Of a DNA stretch of 53,663 nucleotides, positions 23,808-32,700 are shown one piece after another. Every line of letters starts with the position of its first letter. Position 1 is the first letter of the stretch. The position numbers were made by a program, and so were the translations under genes. The stretch is from an uncultured Bacteroidales bacterium (GTDB lineage Bacteria; Bacteroidota; Bacteroidia; Bacteroidales; F082): assembly GCA_937896895.1 (NCBI GenBank), contig CALBNV010000052.1, positions 1 to 53,663 of the forward strand, in the 5' to 3' direction. The notes beneath the pieces were generated by a model. The model had not been told where the DNA came from, searched no databases, and worked only from the letters and a program-made list of their open reading frames with translations.

Positions 23808-23891
23808 ATGATAGGTAAGACTCGAAATTTTAGGAGTTATAAGGTTTGGACGGATGCGGTGGCGTATGCGTCCGATGTGTTTTTTGAATAG
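23808..23891 (+). pseudogene. Four-helix-bundle protein, N-terminal remnant
   Basis: 27 codons encode MIGKTRNFRSYKVWTDAVAY then ASDVF, ending FE-stop. This aligns with the first 25 residues of the four-helix-bundle protein at 22794 (KTRNFRKYPVYQTAVEYATY). The remainder is absent. It lies 31 bp after an ATPase remnant, repeating the ATPase plus four-helix-bundle association seen upstream. Confidence 0.7.
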
Positions 23892-23943
23892 ATTTTGAAT
23901 CAGTAATAGACATTTGATAGAATAAAACAAAAATATATAAACA

Positions 23944-25203
23944 ATGGATAAACCAGCTAATAGAATTTACCTCTGCTTGGCTCACATGAGCGAGGATGGT
24001 ATCGAACAGAAGTATATCAAGAAGGCTTTTGACGACAATTATGTGGTGCCGCTCGGACCTAACGTGAATCAGTTCGAGGCGGAGCTTGAGGCGTTTGTGG
24101 GTGAGAACAAGCGCGTTGTGGCTCTTTCCTGCGGGACGGCGGCGGTGCATCTGGCTCTCATCAACTGCGGCGTGAAGGCGGGCGACGAGGTTCTGGTGCA
24201 GAGCTTCACATTCTGCGCAAGCTCCCATCCGATTACCTACCTTGGCGCGAAGCCGGTGTTCGTGGGCAGCGAGGCAGACACATGGAATATGGACCCTGTC
24301 TTACTGGAAGCCGCCATCATAGACCGCAAGGCGAAGACGGGCAAGTACCCGAAGGCGATTATTCCGGTGGCGTTGTACGGTATGCCTTACGACTGCTCGC
24401 GCATTATGGCGATTGCCGACAAATACTGCATCCCGGTGATTGAAGATGCCGCCGAGGGTTTCGGTTCGAAGTACAAAGGTCAGGTGTTGGGCACTTTCGG
24501 TAAGTACGGCGTGCTGTCGTTCAACGGCAACAAGATGATCACCACTTCCGGCGGCGGCGCGTTGATTGCCGGCAGTGACGAGGAGTGGCGCGAGGTGATG
24601 ATGTACGCCACACAGTATCGCGAAAGCTATCCTTATTATCAGCACGAGAAGATTGGATTTAACTACCGCATGAGTAATATCTGCGCCGGTATCGGTATCG
24701 GTCAGATGACCGTGGCTTCAAGCCATATCGCACACCATCGTCATATCGCTTCTCTGTATGAAAAAGCGTTTGCCTCAATTCCCGGTGTCACCTTCCACAA
24801 GGGCCCTGACTGGGCTGCCGAGGGGAGCAACTACTGGCTGAATACCATCACTGTCGATCCGTCTGTGCGCGTTGTCGGGCAGGAGAATGCGTATGCATCT
24901 GTCGTGACCGGCGCTGTCGGCGGGGCGGCTGGCGTTATCCACGCTGCATCATCTGCTCATACTGATTGCGAGCCGAACGCCAACGTGGAGGCCCTGCGCG
25001 TGTATCTCGACAATGCAGGTATCGAGGCGCGCCCGCTCTGGAAGCCGATGCACAAACAGCCGGTCTATGCTGGATGTGACGTCTATACCAACGATGTCGA
25101 GGTGGAACTCTTCAAGGTTGGGATGTGCCTGCCTTCAGGCCCGTGCGTGAGCGACGAGGATGTGGCGTATATCGTGGAAAAGATAAAAGAGGCGATATTA
25201 TAA
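23944..25203 (+). CDS. DegT/DnrJ/EryC1 family sugar aminotransferase
   Basis: A 419-residue PLP-dependent aminotransferase of the DegT/DnrJ/EryC1/StrS (PglE/PseC-like) family, which converts nucleotide 4-keto sugars to amino sugars. It has VVALSCGTAAVHLALINCGV, the cofactor-binding VIEDAAEGFGSKY, the Schiff-base lysine in VLSFNGNKMITTSGGGAL, and FNYRMSNICAGIGIGQM. The C-terminal part ends with ARPLWKPMHKQPVY as expected. Residues 330-352 (GAVGGAAGVIHAASSAH) look like a variable surface insertion. It would provide amino sugars for the glycan started by the sugar transferases. It is the last biosynthetic gene before a strong terminator, about 8 kb from the transferase at 16120. Confidence 0.92.
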   Translation: MDKPANRIYLCLAHMSEDGIEQKYIKKAFDDNYVVPLGPNVNQFEAELEAFVGENKRVVALSCGTAAVHLALINCGVKAGDEVLVQSFTFCASSHPITYLGAKPVFVGSEADTWNMDPVLLEAAIIDRKAKTGKYPKAIIPVALYGMPYDCSRIMAIADKYCIPVIEDAAEGFGSKYKGQVLGTFGKYGVLSFNGNKMITTSGGGALIAGSDEEWREVMMYATQYRESYPYYQHEKIGFNYRMSNICAGIGIGQMTVASSHIAHHRHIASLYEKAFASIPGVTFHKGPDWAAEGSNYWLNTITVDPSVRVVGQENAYASVVTGAVGGAAGVIHAASSAHTDCEPNANVEALRVYLDNAGIEARPLWKPMHKQPVYAGCDVYTNDVEVELFKVGMCLPSGPCVSDEDVAYIVEKIKEAIL

Positions 25204-25232
25204 CCCAAACCATAACCCAAAGTTTTTTTTGG

Positions 25233-25284
25233 ATTGTCGGGAAGGAACCCGTGAGAGGCGGTACTCTTTCCCGACAATTTTTTT
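25233..25284 (+). terminator. Intrinsic terminator after the aminotransferase
   Basis: ATTGTCGGGA (25233-25242) pairs perfectly with TCCCGACAAT (25269-25278), followed by seven T. This is a strong Rho-independent terminator 30 bp after the aminotransferase stop and marks the end of that transcription unit. Confidence 0.85.
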
Positions 25285-25304
25285 ATGAAATGAAATTCTG
25301 ATAT

Positions 25305-25547
25305 ATGACAAGCGAAGAGAAATGGTATGCATTCATCGATGAGCTAAAATCTTATGTCGCCGAGCACCATCACTTTCCGAACAAGCATACGAACCTGTTG
25401 TCGAAGGTGAAGTACACGCGCAAGAAGATGAACAACGGCACCTTGGAGGCGTGGAAGAAGGCGATGTTCTTGGAGGTGGCTGGGATGCGCGACATGGAGG
25501 AACATTGCGGCGGGAGGAAAAAAGAAAATGTGCTGTTTTATGAATAG
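25305..25547 (+). CDS. Small helicase-associated-domain (HA) protein, copy 2
   Basis: An 80-residue protein, MTSEEKWYAFIDELKSYVAE then HHHFPNK, clearly paralogous to the 84-residue protein at 14988: the first helix, HHH-F/L-P, KxxR-K/R and a terminal GG-R/K-K are shared. It stands alone, with no helicase nearby, just beyond a terminator. The two copies lie 10 kb apart near the two ends of the accessory array. Function unknown; nucleic-acid binding is a guess from the HA-type pattern. Confidence 0.6.
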   Translation: MTSEEKWYAFIDELKSYVAEHHHFPNKHTNLLSKVKYTRKKMNNGTLEAWKKAMFLEVAGMRDMEEHCGGRKKENVLFYE

Positions 25548-25568
25548 TGTTTTCCGTTTTGAAAAATC

Positions 25569-25576
25569 TATCTTTG
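25569..25576 (+). promoter_or_regulatory. Orphan -7 box
   Basis: TATCTTTG at 25569 fits TAnnTTTG and is followed by GCGG and an ATG at 25600 that opens only a 9-codon frame (MRIDNAVFT) before running into the 3' end of the minus-strand kinase gene. It looks like a promoter and start codon whose gene body has been lost. Confidence 0.35.
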
Positions 25577-25620
25577 CGGAAATTTTTAACACGACACTAT
25601 GCGAATAGACAACGCGGTTT

Positions 25621-26913
25621 TTACCTGAAGACAATCAGGAAAACCGTCTCTTTTTCGTTCGACCGCAAAAGCTGTATGGCCCCGTCGTGGTTCTGCATGA
25701 TCTTTTTCGAGATGCTCAGCCCGATGCCGTTGCCCGACGGCTTCGTGGTGTAGAAAGGCACGAAGATCTGTTCCGACATCGACTTTGAAATCGGTGTGCC
25801 GTTGTTGGCGAACTCAATCCTGACGACTTCGTCTTTGTCGATGAAAGCTCTGATTTCCAATTTGTTAGCACCAGCCTGAACAGCGTTTTTGATGACGTTG
25901 ATTATCACCTGCGAAATCTGGCCTTCGTCAACGTAAAGCATGATGTCGTCGCGGTTGGCTGTCACCTCAACGCTGATGTCGTTAGCCGAAAATTCCTCTT
26001 TTTCAAGTGTCAGGATATTGTTAATCAGCTGGTTGAAAGGAATGGCTTTCCTCATCGGCTTGTTGATTCGTGTGATGCTGCGGTATGATTCAACGAAGTC
26101 GATGAGTCTGCGGCTGGTTTTGTTGATTACGTCGAGGCCTTCCTTCAGTTCGGCGTTATCGTTGCCGTAAAACTTTGACAATGTCTCACTTAACGAGGCG
26201 ACAGGGGAGATGGAGTTCATTATTTCGTGTGTCAGGACGCGGATCAGCCGTGTCCACGCCTCGACTTCGTTTGCCTCGATGTCGTCGCTTATGTTGTTGA
26301 CTGCCAATATCTTGACATCCTTGTCTTTGATCGTCACCCTTGAACAGGCAATCGAGAGCGTGACATTGCCGCGCTCGTTGCTGAAACTGACTTTCCGGTC
26401 GTTGCCTTCGTCGGCGTTGCGAAACGTCTCGTAAAGGTTCGTGTCAATGTTTTTGATTTGAACTAAATTGTTTAAGACCGGCAACCCGATGAGACTCAAT
26501 GCCTTGGCGTTTCTGTATATGACATTGTTCCTTTCGTCAACGGCGATGATTCCGGTGTCGGCGCGTTCGAGCATCGTCTCGTAATAACGCTCGCGTTCCT
26601 CAAGTTCGAGTTTGTGACGTTCCGTCATGTCCTTGATGCGGTTCAGCATGTAGTTGAAGATCTTGTCGGTGTCTTTGCTTTTGGAGAATCTGTCATCGAA
26701 ATGGAAGGCGAAATCGTCTGACTCCAAGGCGTTCAGTGTGAAAATCAGTTTCTTTGTGTTCTCTTGATATTGCAGAATCAGCGCGGCAAAAATCCCTGTT
26801 GTCGCAAGTGTCGCCAAAGATGCTGCGATGTATAACTCATTGAGAAACAGAAGGAAAGTCCCCGAGGTGAAAACGATGAGCGCGATGAGTGATATGATGA
26901 CTTTCTTAAGCAT
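25621..26913 (-). CDS. Sensor histidine kinase (NtrB-like)
   Basis: A 430-residue membrane sensor kinase. Two transmembrane segments (about residues 5-24 and 28-47) with almost no periplasmic loop are followed by a linker, a PAS-like domain (about 110-210), the phospho-acceptor H229 in VLTHEIMNSISPV, and the ATPase domain with N343 (INVIKNAVQAGAN) and the G-box GNGIGLSISK near 394-403. The absence of a real sensor loop suggests it senses a membrane or cytoplasmic signal. It is co-transcribed with the upstream sigma-54 regulator gene; their ends overlap by one base. It should control the regulator's phosphorylation and hence the efflux operons with matching enhancer sites (inference). Confidence 0.93.
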   Translation of the reverse strand: MLKKVIISLIALIVFTSGTFLLFLNELYIAASLATLATTGIFAALILQYQENTKKLIFTLNALESDDFAFHFDDRFSKSKDTDKIFNYMLNRIKDMTERHKLELEERERYYETMLERADTGIIAVDERNNVIYRNAKALSLIGLPVLNNLVQIKNIDTNLYETFRNADEGNDRKVSFSNERGNVTLSIACSRVTIKDKDVKILAVNNISDDIEANEVEAWTRLIRVLTHEIMNSISPVASLSETLSKFYGNDNAELKEGLDVINKTSRRLIDFVESYRSITRINKPMRKAIPFNQLINNILTLEKEEFSANDISVEVTANRDDIMLYVDEGQISQVIINVIKNAVQAGANKLEIRAFIDKDEVVRIEFANNGTPISKSMSEQIFVPFYTTKPSGNGIGLSISKKIMQNHDGAIQLLRSNEKETVFLIVFR

Positions 26914-28289
26914 CAGAGACCGTATTTGTTAAGTTTGTTGTAAAGGGTCTGCCGACTGATATTCAAGTGTTTGGCGACGAGGGTGAGGTTTCCGTCGTAT
27001 TTTCTCATCACGTTGAGGATGGCGTTTTTCTCTATCTCGTCGAGTGTCGCGTCCTCTTCAGCTTTTGCCGGTTCTTCGGGCTTCCATAATTCGAGGTAAT
27101 TCAGTTGGAAGTCAGATTTCTGCAATGTAGTGCTGTCGCATAGCACCACCGCTTTCTCGATGCAGTTCTGCAACTCGCGTATGTTGCCTCCCCATTTGCA
27201 GTTGACGAGTGTCTCCTTCGCCTCGTCGCTGATTCCGTTTAAAGTTTTATTGTATTGATTTGCAAAACGTTGGATGAATATTTCCGCCAACGGGATGATG
27301 TCTTCGCGTCGTTGTCGCAATGAGGGCAGCTGTATCTTTATCGTGTTGATTCTGTAGTATAAATCCTCGCGGAAGGAGCCGTCTTTCACCATTTTCTCGA
27401 TGTCCATGTTTGTGGCGCAGACGAGGCGTATGTCAACGGGGATCACTTTGTTGTCGCCGATGCGCGTGATGGTGCGGCTTTGCAGCACTCGGAGCAGCTT
27501 CGCCTGCAGATGCAGCGGGATGTTCCCGATCTCGTCGAGGAAAAGCGTGCCTTTCCCGGCGGCCTCGAACTTTCCGGCGCGGTCGCTCTTGGCGTCGGTG
27601 AAGGCTCCTTTGACGTGCCCGAACAGCTCGCTCTCGAACAGCGTCTCCGGCATCGAACCCATGTCAACGGCGACGAAAGGCATTGACTTTCTTAATGAAA
27701 GGTCGTGTATCTCTCTGGCGAGCAGGTCTTTGCCGGTCCCGTTCTCACCTGTGATGAGGACGCTTGCGTCGCTCGGCGCGGCTTTCTCCACGAGGCGGCG
27801 CAGTGACTGCATCGCGGCGGAACAGCCCCAAAACATCGCGGTCCCTGATTCGTTTTCATTCTGACATTGAGATGCGCTGCGGGACGTCTCCGTGTTTTTG
27901 TCACGTTTTTTTATTGTCAGGTTCGCCGCATCGACAAGCGTCTTGATGAGTCTCCCGTTGTCCCAGGGCTTCACGATGAAGTCGTATGCGCCGCGTTTTA
28001 TTCCGGTGACGGCAAGTTCGATGTCGGCGTAGGCGGTGAAAAGGACGACTTCAACATTGAATTGTTTTTTTATCTCCGAGAGCCAGAAAAGCCCTTCGTT
28101 GCCGGTGTTCGTGTCTTCGGTGAAATTCATGTCAAGCAGCACTACATCATATTGGTTTTCAGACAGTTCGCTGATGAGTGTCTTCGGCGATGAAAGCGTT
28201 GTTATTATCTTGAAGTCGTGGTTCAGAGTGAGTTTTAGTGCGGAGAGGATGCCGCGGTTGTCGTCAACGATGAGGATGCTGTGGTCCAT
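26913..28289 (-). CDS. Sigma-54-dependent response regulator (NtrC family)
   Basis: A 458-residue enhancer-binding protein with three domains. The receiver has the acidic pair D9-D10, phospho-acceptor D53 in VLLDMNF and K107. The AAA+ domain has Walker A GENGTGKD (181-188), the sigma-54-contacting loop ELFGHVKGAFTDAK (221-234, a GAFTGA variant) and Walker B LFLDEIG (249-255). The Fis-type helix-turn-helix is LTLVAKHLNISRQTLYNKLN at the C-terminus. It activates RNA polymerase with sigma-54 from upstream enhancer palindromes. Three operons in this window have both a -24/-12 promoter and paired palindromes, making them its likely targets. The first gene of a two-gene operon. Confidence 0.95.
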   Translation of the reverse strand: MDHSILIVDDNRGILSALKLTLNHDFKIITTLSSPKTLISELSENQYDVVLLDMNFTEDTNTGNEGLFWLSEIKKQFNVEVVLFTAYADIELAVTGIKRGAYDFIVKPWDNGRLIKTLVDAANLTIKKRDKNTETSRSASQCQNENESGTAMFWGCSAAMQSLRRLVEKAAPSDASVLITGENGTGKDLLAREIHDLSLRKSMPFVAVDMGSMPETLFESELFGHVKGAFTDAKSDRAGKFEAAGKGTLFLDEIGNIPLHLQAKLLRVLQSRTITRIGDNKVIPVDIRLVCATNMDIEKMVKDGSFREDLYYRINTIKIQLPSLRQRREDIIPLAEIFIQRFANQYNKTLNGISDEAKETLVNCKWGGNIRELQNCIEKAVVLCDSTTLQKSDFQLNYLELWKPEEPAKAEEDATLDEIEKNAILNVMRKYDGNLTLVAKHLNISRQTLYNKLNKYGL

Positions 28290-28305
28290 GGGCGGGAAAT
28301 TTTTG

Positions 28306-28313
28306 CAAAAGTA
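28306..28313 (-). promoter_or_regulatory. -7 box for the two-component operon
   Basis: On the minus strand TACTTTTG lies 17 bp upstream of the regulator ATG and fits TAnnTTTG. A clear -33 element was not found. No enhancer palindrome is seen here, so the operon is probably not autoregulated through sigma-54. Confidence 0.5.
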
Positions 28314-28465
28314 CTCTTTTTTTGAACATTATTAAGTGAACACATGTAAATTTTAATAAATTTGCACCAAAAAACAGGACGGAATTGATATAATTTGACT
28401 TTCTATGGTAGATGCTTTTTCTTCTGTTGGAGAATTGTTGTTTTGTGTTGTATTTTATTGTTGTG

Positions 28466-29584
28466 TTACGCATAACGTTTGAGCCATTCGTCAAAGAAAA
28501 GGTCATAGACACAATACTCCCCGAACTCTTCGGTGATAAAATCCTTTTCTAAAAGTCCCTTCAGTGCCCCTTGAACAGCACTGGCAGACAGGTGGTAACG
28601 GCTTGTGAATGCACGCGAGGTGACGTTTTTAACCGCACCTTCACTGCAAATGGCAAGCAACACCTCTTTCTGCCGTGAAGGAAGATAAAAAAGCGTGCTG
28701 CGATAATTGTAGTTCAATTGGGAGAGAATCACATCTATGGCTGCATCTACATCTTTCGGAAGACATGTTTCGCCTTCTATAGTGGTGGTAAATAAAGTGT
28801 TCAGCACAAACTGCATATACCATGTCGTTCCGTTATATCGTTCATAAATATTGGCGATGGTTTGTTCGGATATGTGCTTCCCTGCATTTTCGAAATGACG
28901 CTGCGCGAAGGCAGTGTATTTCTCCAACGGAATGGCTCCCAAATCCATCATTGCACTGCTTTGATAGAATGGACGGTTGCTATTGGTGAACATTTCTCCT
29001 ATCAGATGCCTTTTACTTCCCGAGAAAATAAACTGCACATTGGCGCAATGCTGAATATACGTGCGAAGTTCAGCCTCTATGTTTCGTTCCGGATAGTTAC
29101 AGATTGTTTGGAACTCATCAATGGCTACCACACAAGGTTTGTCGGCTGATGCGAGATAATGAAATATCTCTTCCATCGTGACAGGTGCCGTCGCAGACAA
29201 ATCCATTGACACGCCGAGAGATGGAGTCCCCATCGCATCATATGTGATATTCGGGCGCAAAGACTTGACAGCCGACAAAAATTTCTCCCAAGCCGATTTT
29301 CCCGATGGCTTGAGCGACTGAAGGATGCTCTTGCCTAAAGCGGCGACAAACTCGGCGTAATTTTTGGTGGCATAGATATCCACAAAGAAAGTGTGGTAGG
29401 TGTCTTTGATAATTGGTTGCGCGAAAGTGTGCTCAATCAATCCGGTTTTGCCGATACGACGATGCGCCATCAGTACAACATTGTTCCCGCCTTGAATGTA
29501 TTGAATCAGCATTTGTGTCTCGCTCTCTCGGTCACAAAAATACTCCTTGGAAACATACCCTCTTGTGATAAACGGATTTAACAT
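28466..29584 (-). CDS. AAA ATPase (ORC/STAND-like accessory ATP-binding protein)
   Basis: A 372-residue P-loop ATPase beginning MLNPFITRGYVSKEYFCDRE. Walker A is AHRRIGKTG (residues 40-48) and Walker B is CVVAIDEFQTIC, followed by sensor 1 QFIFSGSKRHLIGEMF and a C-terminal winged-helix segment (VTSRAFTSRYHLSASAVQGA) ending in the family-typical YCVYDLFFDEWL. Such ATPases are common multi-copy accessory genes in Bacteroidales; their function is unsettled (toxin-antitoxin-like or defence roles have been suggested for relatives). Unlike the other ATPase genes here it appears complete and lies on the minus strand. Its leader holds the AT-rich direct repeat ATAATAAAGTTATA twice and a TATCTTTG -7 box at 29636-29643. 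Confidence 0.85.
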   Translation of the reverse strand: MLNPFITRGYVSKEYFCDRESETQMLIQYIQGGNNVVLMAHRRIGKTGLIEHTFAQPIIKDTYHTFFVDIYATKNYAEFVAALGKSILQSLKPSGKSAWEKFLSAVKSLRPNITYDAMGTPSLGVSMDLSATAPVTMEEIFHYLASADKPCVVAIDEFQTICNYPERNIEAELRTYIQHCANVQFIFSGSKRHLIGEMFTNSNRPFYQSSAMMDLGAIPLEKYTAFAQRHFENAGKHISEQTIANIYERYNGTTWYMQFVLNTLFTTTIEGETCLPKDVDAAIDVILSQLNYNYRSTLFYLPSRQKEVLLAICSEGAVKNVTSRAFTSRYHLSASAVQGALKGLLEKDFITEEFGEYCVYDLFFDEWLKRYA

Positions 29585-29635
29585 TGTAATTTTATAATAA
29601 AGTTATAATAATAAAGTTATAATTTTTTCCGGCTG

Positions 29636-29643
29636 CAAAGATA
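29636..29643 (-). promoter_or_regulatory. -7 box for the AAA ATPase gene
   Basis: On the minus strand TATCTTTG, followed by GCAG, fits TAnnTTTG and lies 52 bp upstream of the ATPase start. The 5' untranslated stretch contains two copies of ATAATAAAGTTATA. Confidence 0.55.
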
Positions 29644-29699
29644 ACAATATCTTTTAATAATTTTTATTCCTCTCATCAAATAATTTTTCAACAAAAACA

Positions 29700-29731
29700 G
29701 CGGAAACAACAGATTTCTCTGCTGTTTCCGC
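29700..29731 (-). terminator. Intrinsic terminator of the oxidoreductase gene
   Basis: GCGGAAACA (29700-29708) pairs with TGTTTCCGC (29723-29731), with a further CAG/CTG inside. On the minus strand the hairpin is followed by TGTTTTTG and more T residues. It lies 26 bp beyond the oxidoreductase stop codon. Confidence 0.8.
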
Positions 29732-29756
29732 ATGAGATTATCGTATTTGTGTAATC

Positions 29757-32700
29757 CTACTTGAACGCGTTCTCGCTCAAGCCGTTGCCGCTGAGTTTCA
29801 GGTCTTCCATGTAACCCGGCACCGGCTTTCCGAGATATTTGTCAACATAAATCTTCGCGAGATACTGGCTGAGCATGAAGCCGTGGCCGCGCAGTCCGAC
29901 GAGCAGACCGACCTCGGGGTCAACGATGTAACGCGGCTCGGTGTAGTAGCCAGCCCAGCAGGCGTGGAAGCCGACGCTCGCGAGGTTCGGGATCCAGTCG
30001 GCGAACATCTCGCTCACTACCTGCAGGAACTCCTTGCTGTTGAATTTCAGGTTCTTGTTGGCTTCGTAGGCGTCGCAGTCGGGCGAGGCGCAGCCGATGA
30101 TCTGTCCGGTGTGCGCGAATTGCTGTCCATACACCGCGCTGAATCCTTTATAATGACGGCGGTCGATGATCATGTCCAATGAGTCGCCCCTGACACCGAG
30201 GTTGGCGATGCGTCGCGTGATGAACGCCTGGTGCTTGACGGGGTAGAGGCGCGTGTCGATGCCGAGCATGTCGGTGAACTTCTCCGCTCCCGGCCCCATC
30301 GCGTTGACGAAGTGCTCGCAGGTGAACTCGACGTATTGCTTCTCGTGCGTCCTGACCAACGCCACGTATTTGTCGCCGCTCTTGTGGACTTCGAGCAGCT
30401 CGCAGTCTTCCATGAGGCGTCCGCCGAGGTCGCGGGCGATGCCGCGCACGTAGTCGATGGTCTTTCCCGGTATCGCCTGCCAGCAGTCGTTGGAGATCAA
30501 GGCGTGCGAGTAGGCGTTGTTGTTCATGTTCCAGAGCGGGGAGATCTCCTTCTGGAAGTCTTTCTTCTCAATCATATATGCGTCCGACCATGCGCGTGAT
30601 GCGTCGAGGGCCTTGTATGTCGCCTCGTCGTGGACGAGGTTGACGTAGCGGGTCATCTTCAGTCCGATGTTGTGTTTTGCCTGGTTCTCCTTGAAGATCT
30701 CAAGGTTGTGGTTGGCGATATCAGAGATGTCTGGGTTGGAGAACGCCGGGCGTCCGCCGCCGATGCAGCGCCATGTGGAGCCGCGCTCGAAGTTGACGAG
30801 GACAGGGTTCATCCCCGCCTCGGCGAAATATCTGAACAGTGCCGAGCCCGCCATGCCGCCGCCCGCCACGAGGACGCGCACCTCTTCTTTCTTCACGTCG
30901 TTGTTTTCGGGGAACACGAACACCTCCTTGGTCTTCCCGTTGTAGATGTCGCCGAGCGTGACTGCCGCCGCCATCGGGGCGCGTGGCGTGCTGTCGCCTG
31001 TCACCTCGATGCCGTAACCGCGAAGTATCTGTTTTGCGCGGGCGATGCAACGACGTCCGCGGCACGGCCCCATGCCGAGACGCGTGATGTGCTTCAGCTC
31101 GTCAACGGAGATGAACTTGCGGCTGCCGATGACCTCAAGCAGGTCCTCCAACTTCACGTCTTCGCAGTGGCAGACGTATGTCTCCGCCTCCACCTCCGTT
31201 GTCGGCTTGAACTCTATCGGCTCCGGATATTTTTCTTTTATGATGAAACCACGTGCGTCGGTAAGTGCTTCGCCTTCAATGTTCTCGGCTTTCACACGGG
31301 CTACGTTGGTCTTGTTGTCCTTCTTCAGAATCTTCTCCACGACACCTTCGCCGACTTTCTTTCCGTTGTCATCGACGAGATAAACGCCGACGCCTTCCGG
31401 GACATCGTATTCGACAGGGAGGAAGAGTGTGTTTTTCTTGAGGTCGTAGCCGAAGATGGCGAGGCCTGGGCAGTGGTTGACGCATTGCATGCAGCCGATG
31501 CACTTGTCGTAGTCGATGACGGGTGTCAGCGAGGTGCTGATCTTCGTTATCGCGCCCTGCGGGCATGAGAACGAGCACGGGTTGCAGGCGAAACCGTAGA
31601 GGCAGTCGGCCATGACGAACGGCTTCGCTGTCATGCGTTCCGCCGACGGCTTGCGCGGCTCTTCGATGACCCTCACTGGATGTTGCTGCGACTCGACGTA
31701 TTGCTTTGAGACATCGAGATATTCGTCGTAGTTGAAACGTACCGACATGTTCATCGCAATCTCGAACGCCGCCTGACGTCCGCGCAGCACCGCGCTTGTG
31801 CCTTCGCCGATGCGCACCGCGTCGCCGACGCCGTAGGAGTTCAGGCCGAACACGTTCTTCGCCTTTGTCAGCATCCTGTTGTCGGGGATGAGGCCTGTAC
31901 ATATATTAATAATGTCGATGTCGTCGATGACCTTTTCCGTTCCCGCGATGGGCTTGAAGTTCTTGCATTCGGCGATGACGGCCCCGACGATACCGGTGTG
32001 GTCTGCGTTCGGGATGGCTTTCAGCAGCACGTGTGATGTCATGATCGGGATGCCGAGCCTGCGCACGCGGTTGGCCTGCACGGGGAATCCGCCCTCATGG
32101 TCCATTCCCTCGATGATTGCCTTGATGTGCGCTCCGGCCTGCATCCCCTGATAGGAGGTGAGGTAGCCGATGTTGCCCGCGCCGACGGTCAGGACTCTCT
32201 TGCCGAGGAGCGTGTGCTCCTGGTTCATCATCTTCTGGAAGACGGCGGCGGTATAGACTCCCGGGAGGTCGTCGTTCTCGAACGTCGGCATGAATGGCAG
32301 TGCGCCCGTCGCCACCACGATATGTTCCGCGTCAACGTATGCAATCTCTTGAGTTACAATGTTTTTGATACCCACACGCCGTCCTTCGAGGATGTCCCAC
32401 ACTATGTTGTTGAGCAGTATGCCTTCGTGGTTGTCGCCGGCGAGCGTCTTGGCGATGTCGAAGCCGCGCATACCGCCGAATTTCTTCTCTTTCTCGAAGA
32501 AGAAGAACTGGTGGGTCTGCATGTTGAACTGTCCGCCGATCTTGGCGTTGTTGTCGATGACGATGTTCGGGATGCCGAGTTTGTTGAGCTGTTCGCGGCA
32601 GGCGAGACCGGCGGGGCCTGCGCCGATGATGGCGACGGTGGTCTTGTAGATCTTCACTTCGGTCTGCGGGTTGTCGCTCGTCTCCGGCTGATGGTCCTTC

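Noticed and set aside
13436..25203. Integron-type cassette array
   Set aside because: No integrase gene and no attC-like hairpins were seen; the shared element lies upstream of genes and looks like a promoter.
30630..31568. 312-codon plus-strand frame inside the oxidoreductase gene
   Set aside because: The minus-strand protein has clear cofactor motifs along this stretch; the plus-strand translation has none and is a shadow of GC-rich codons.
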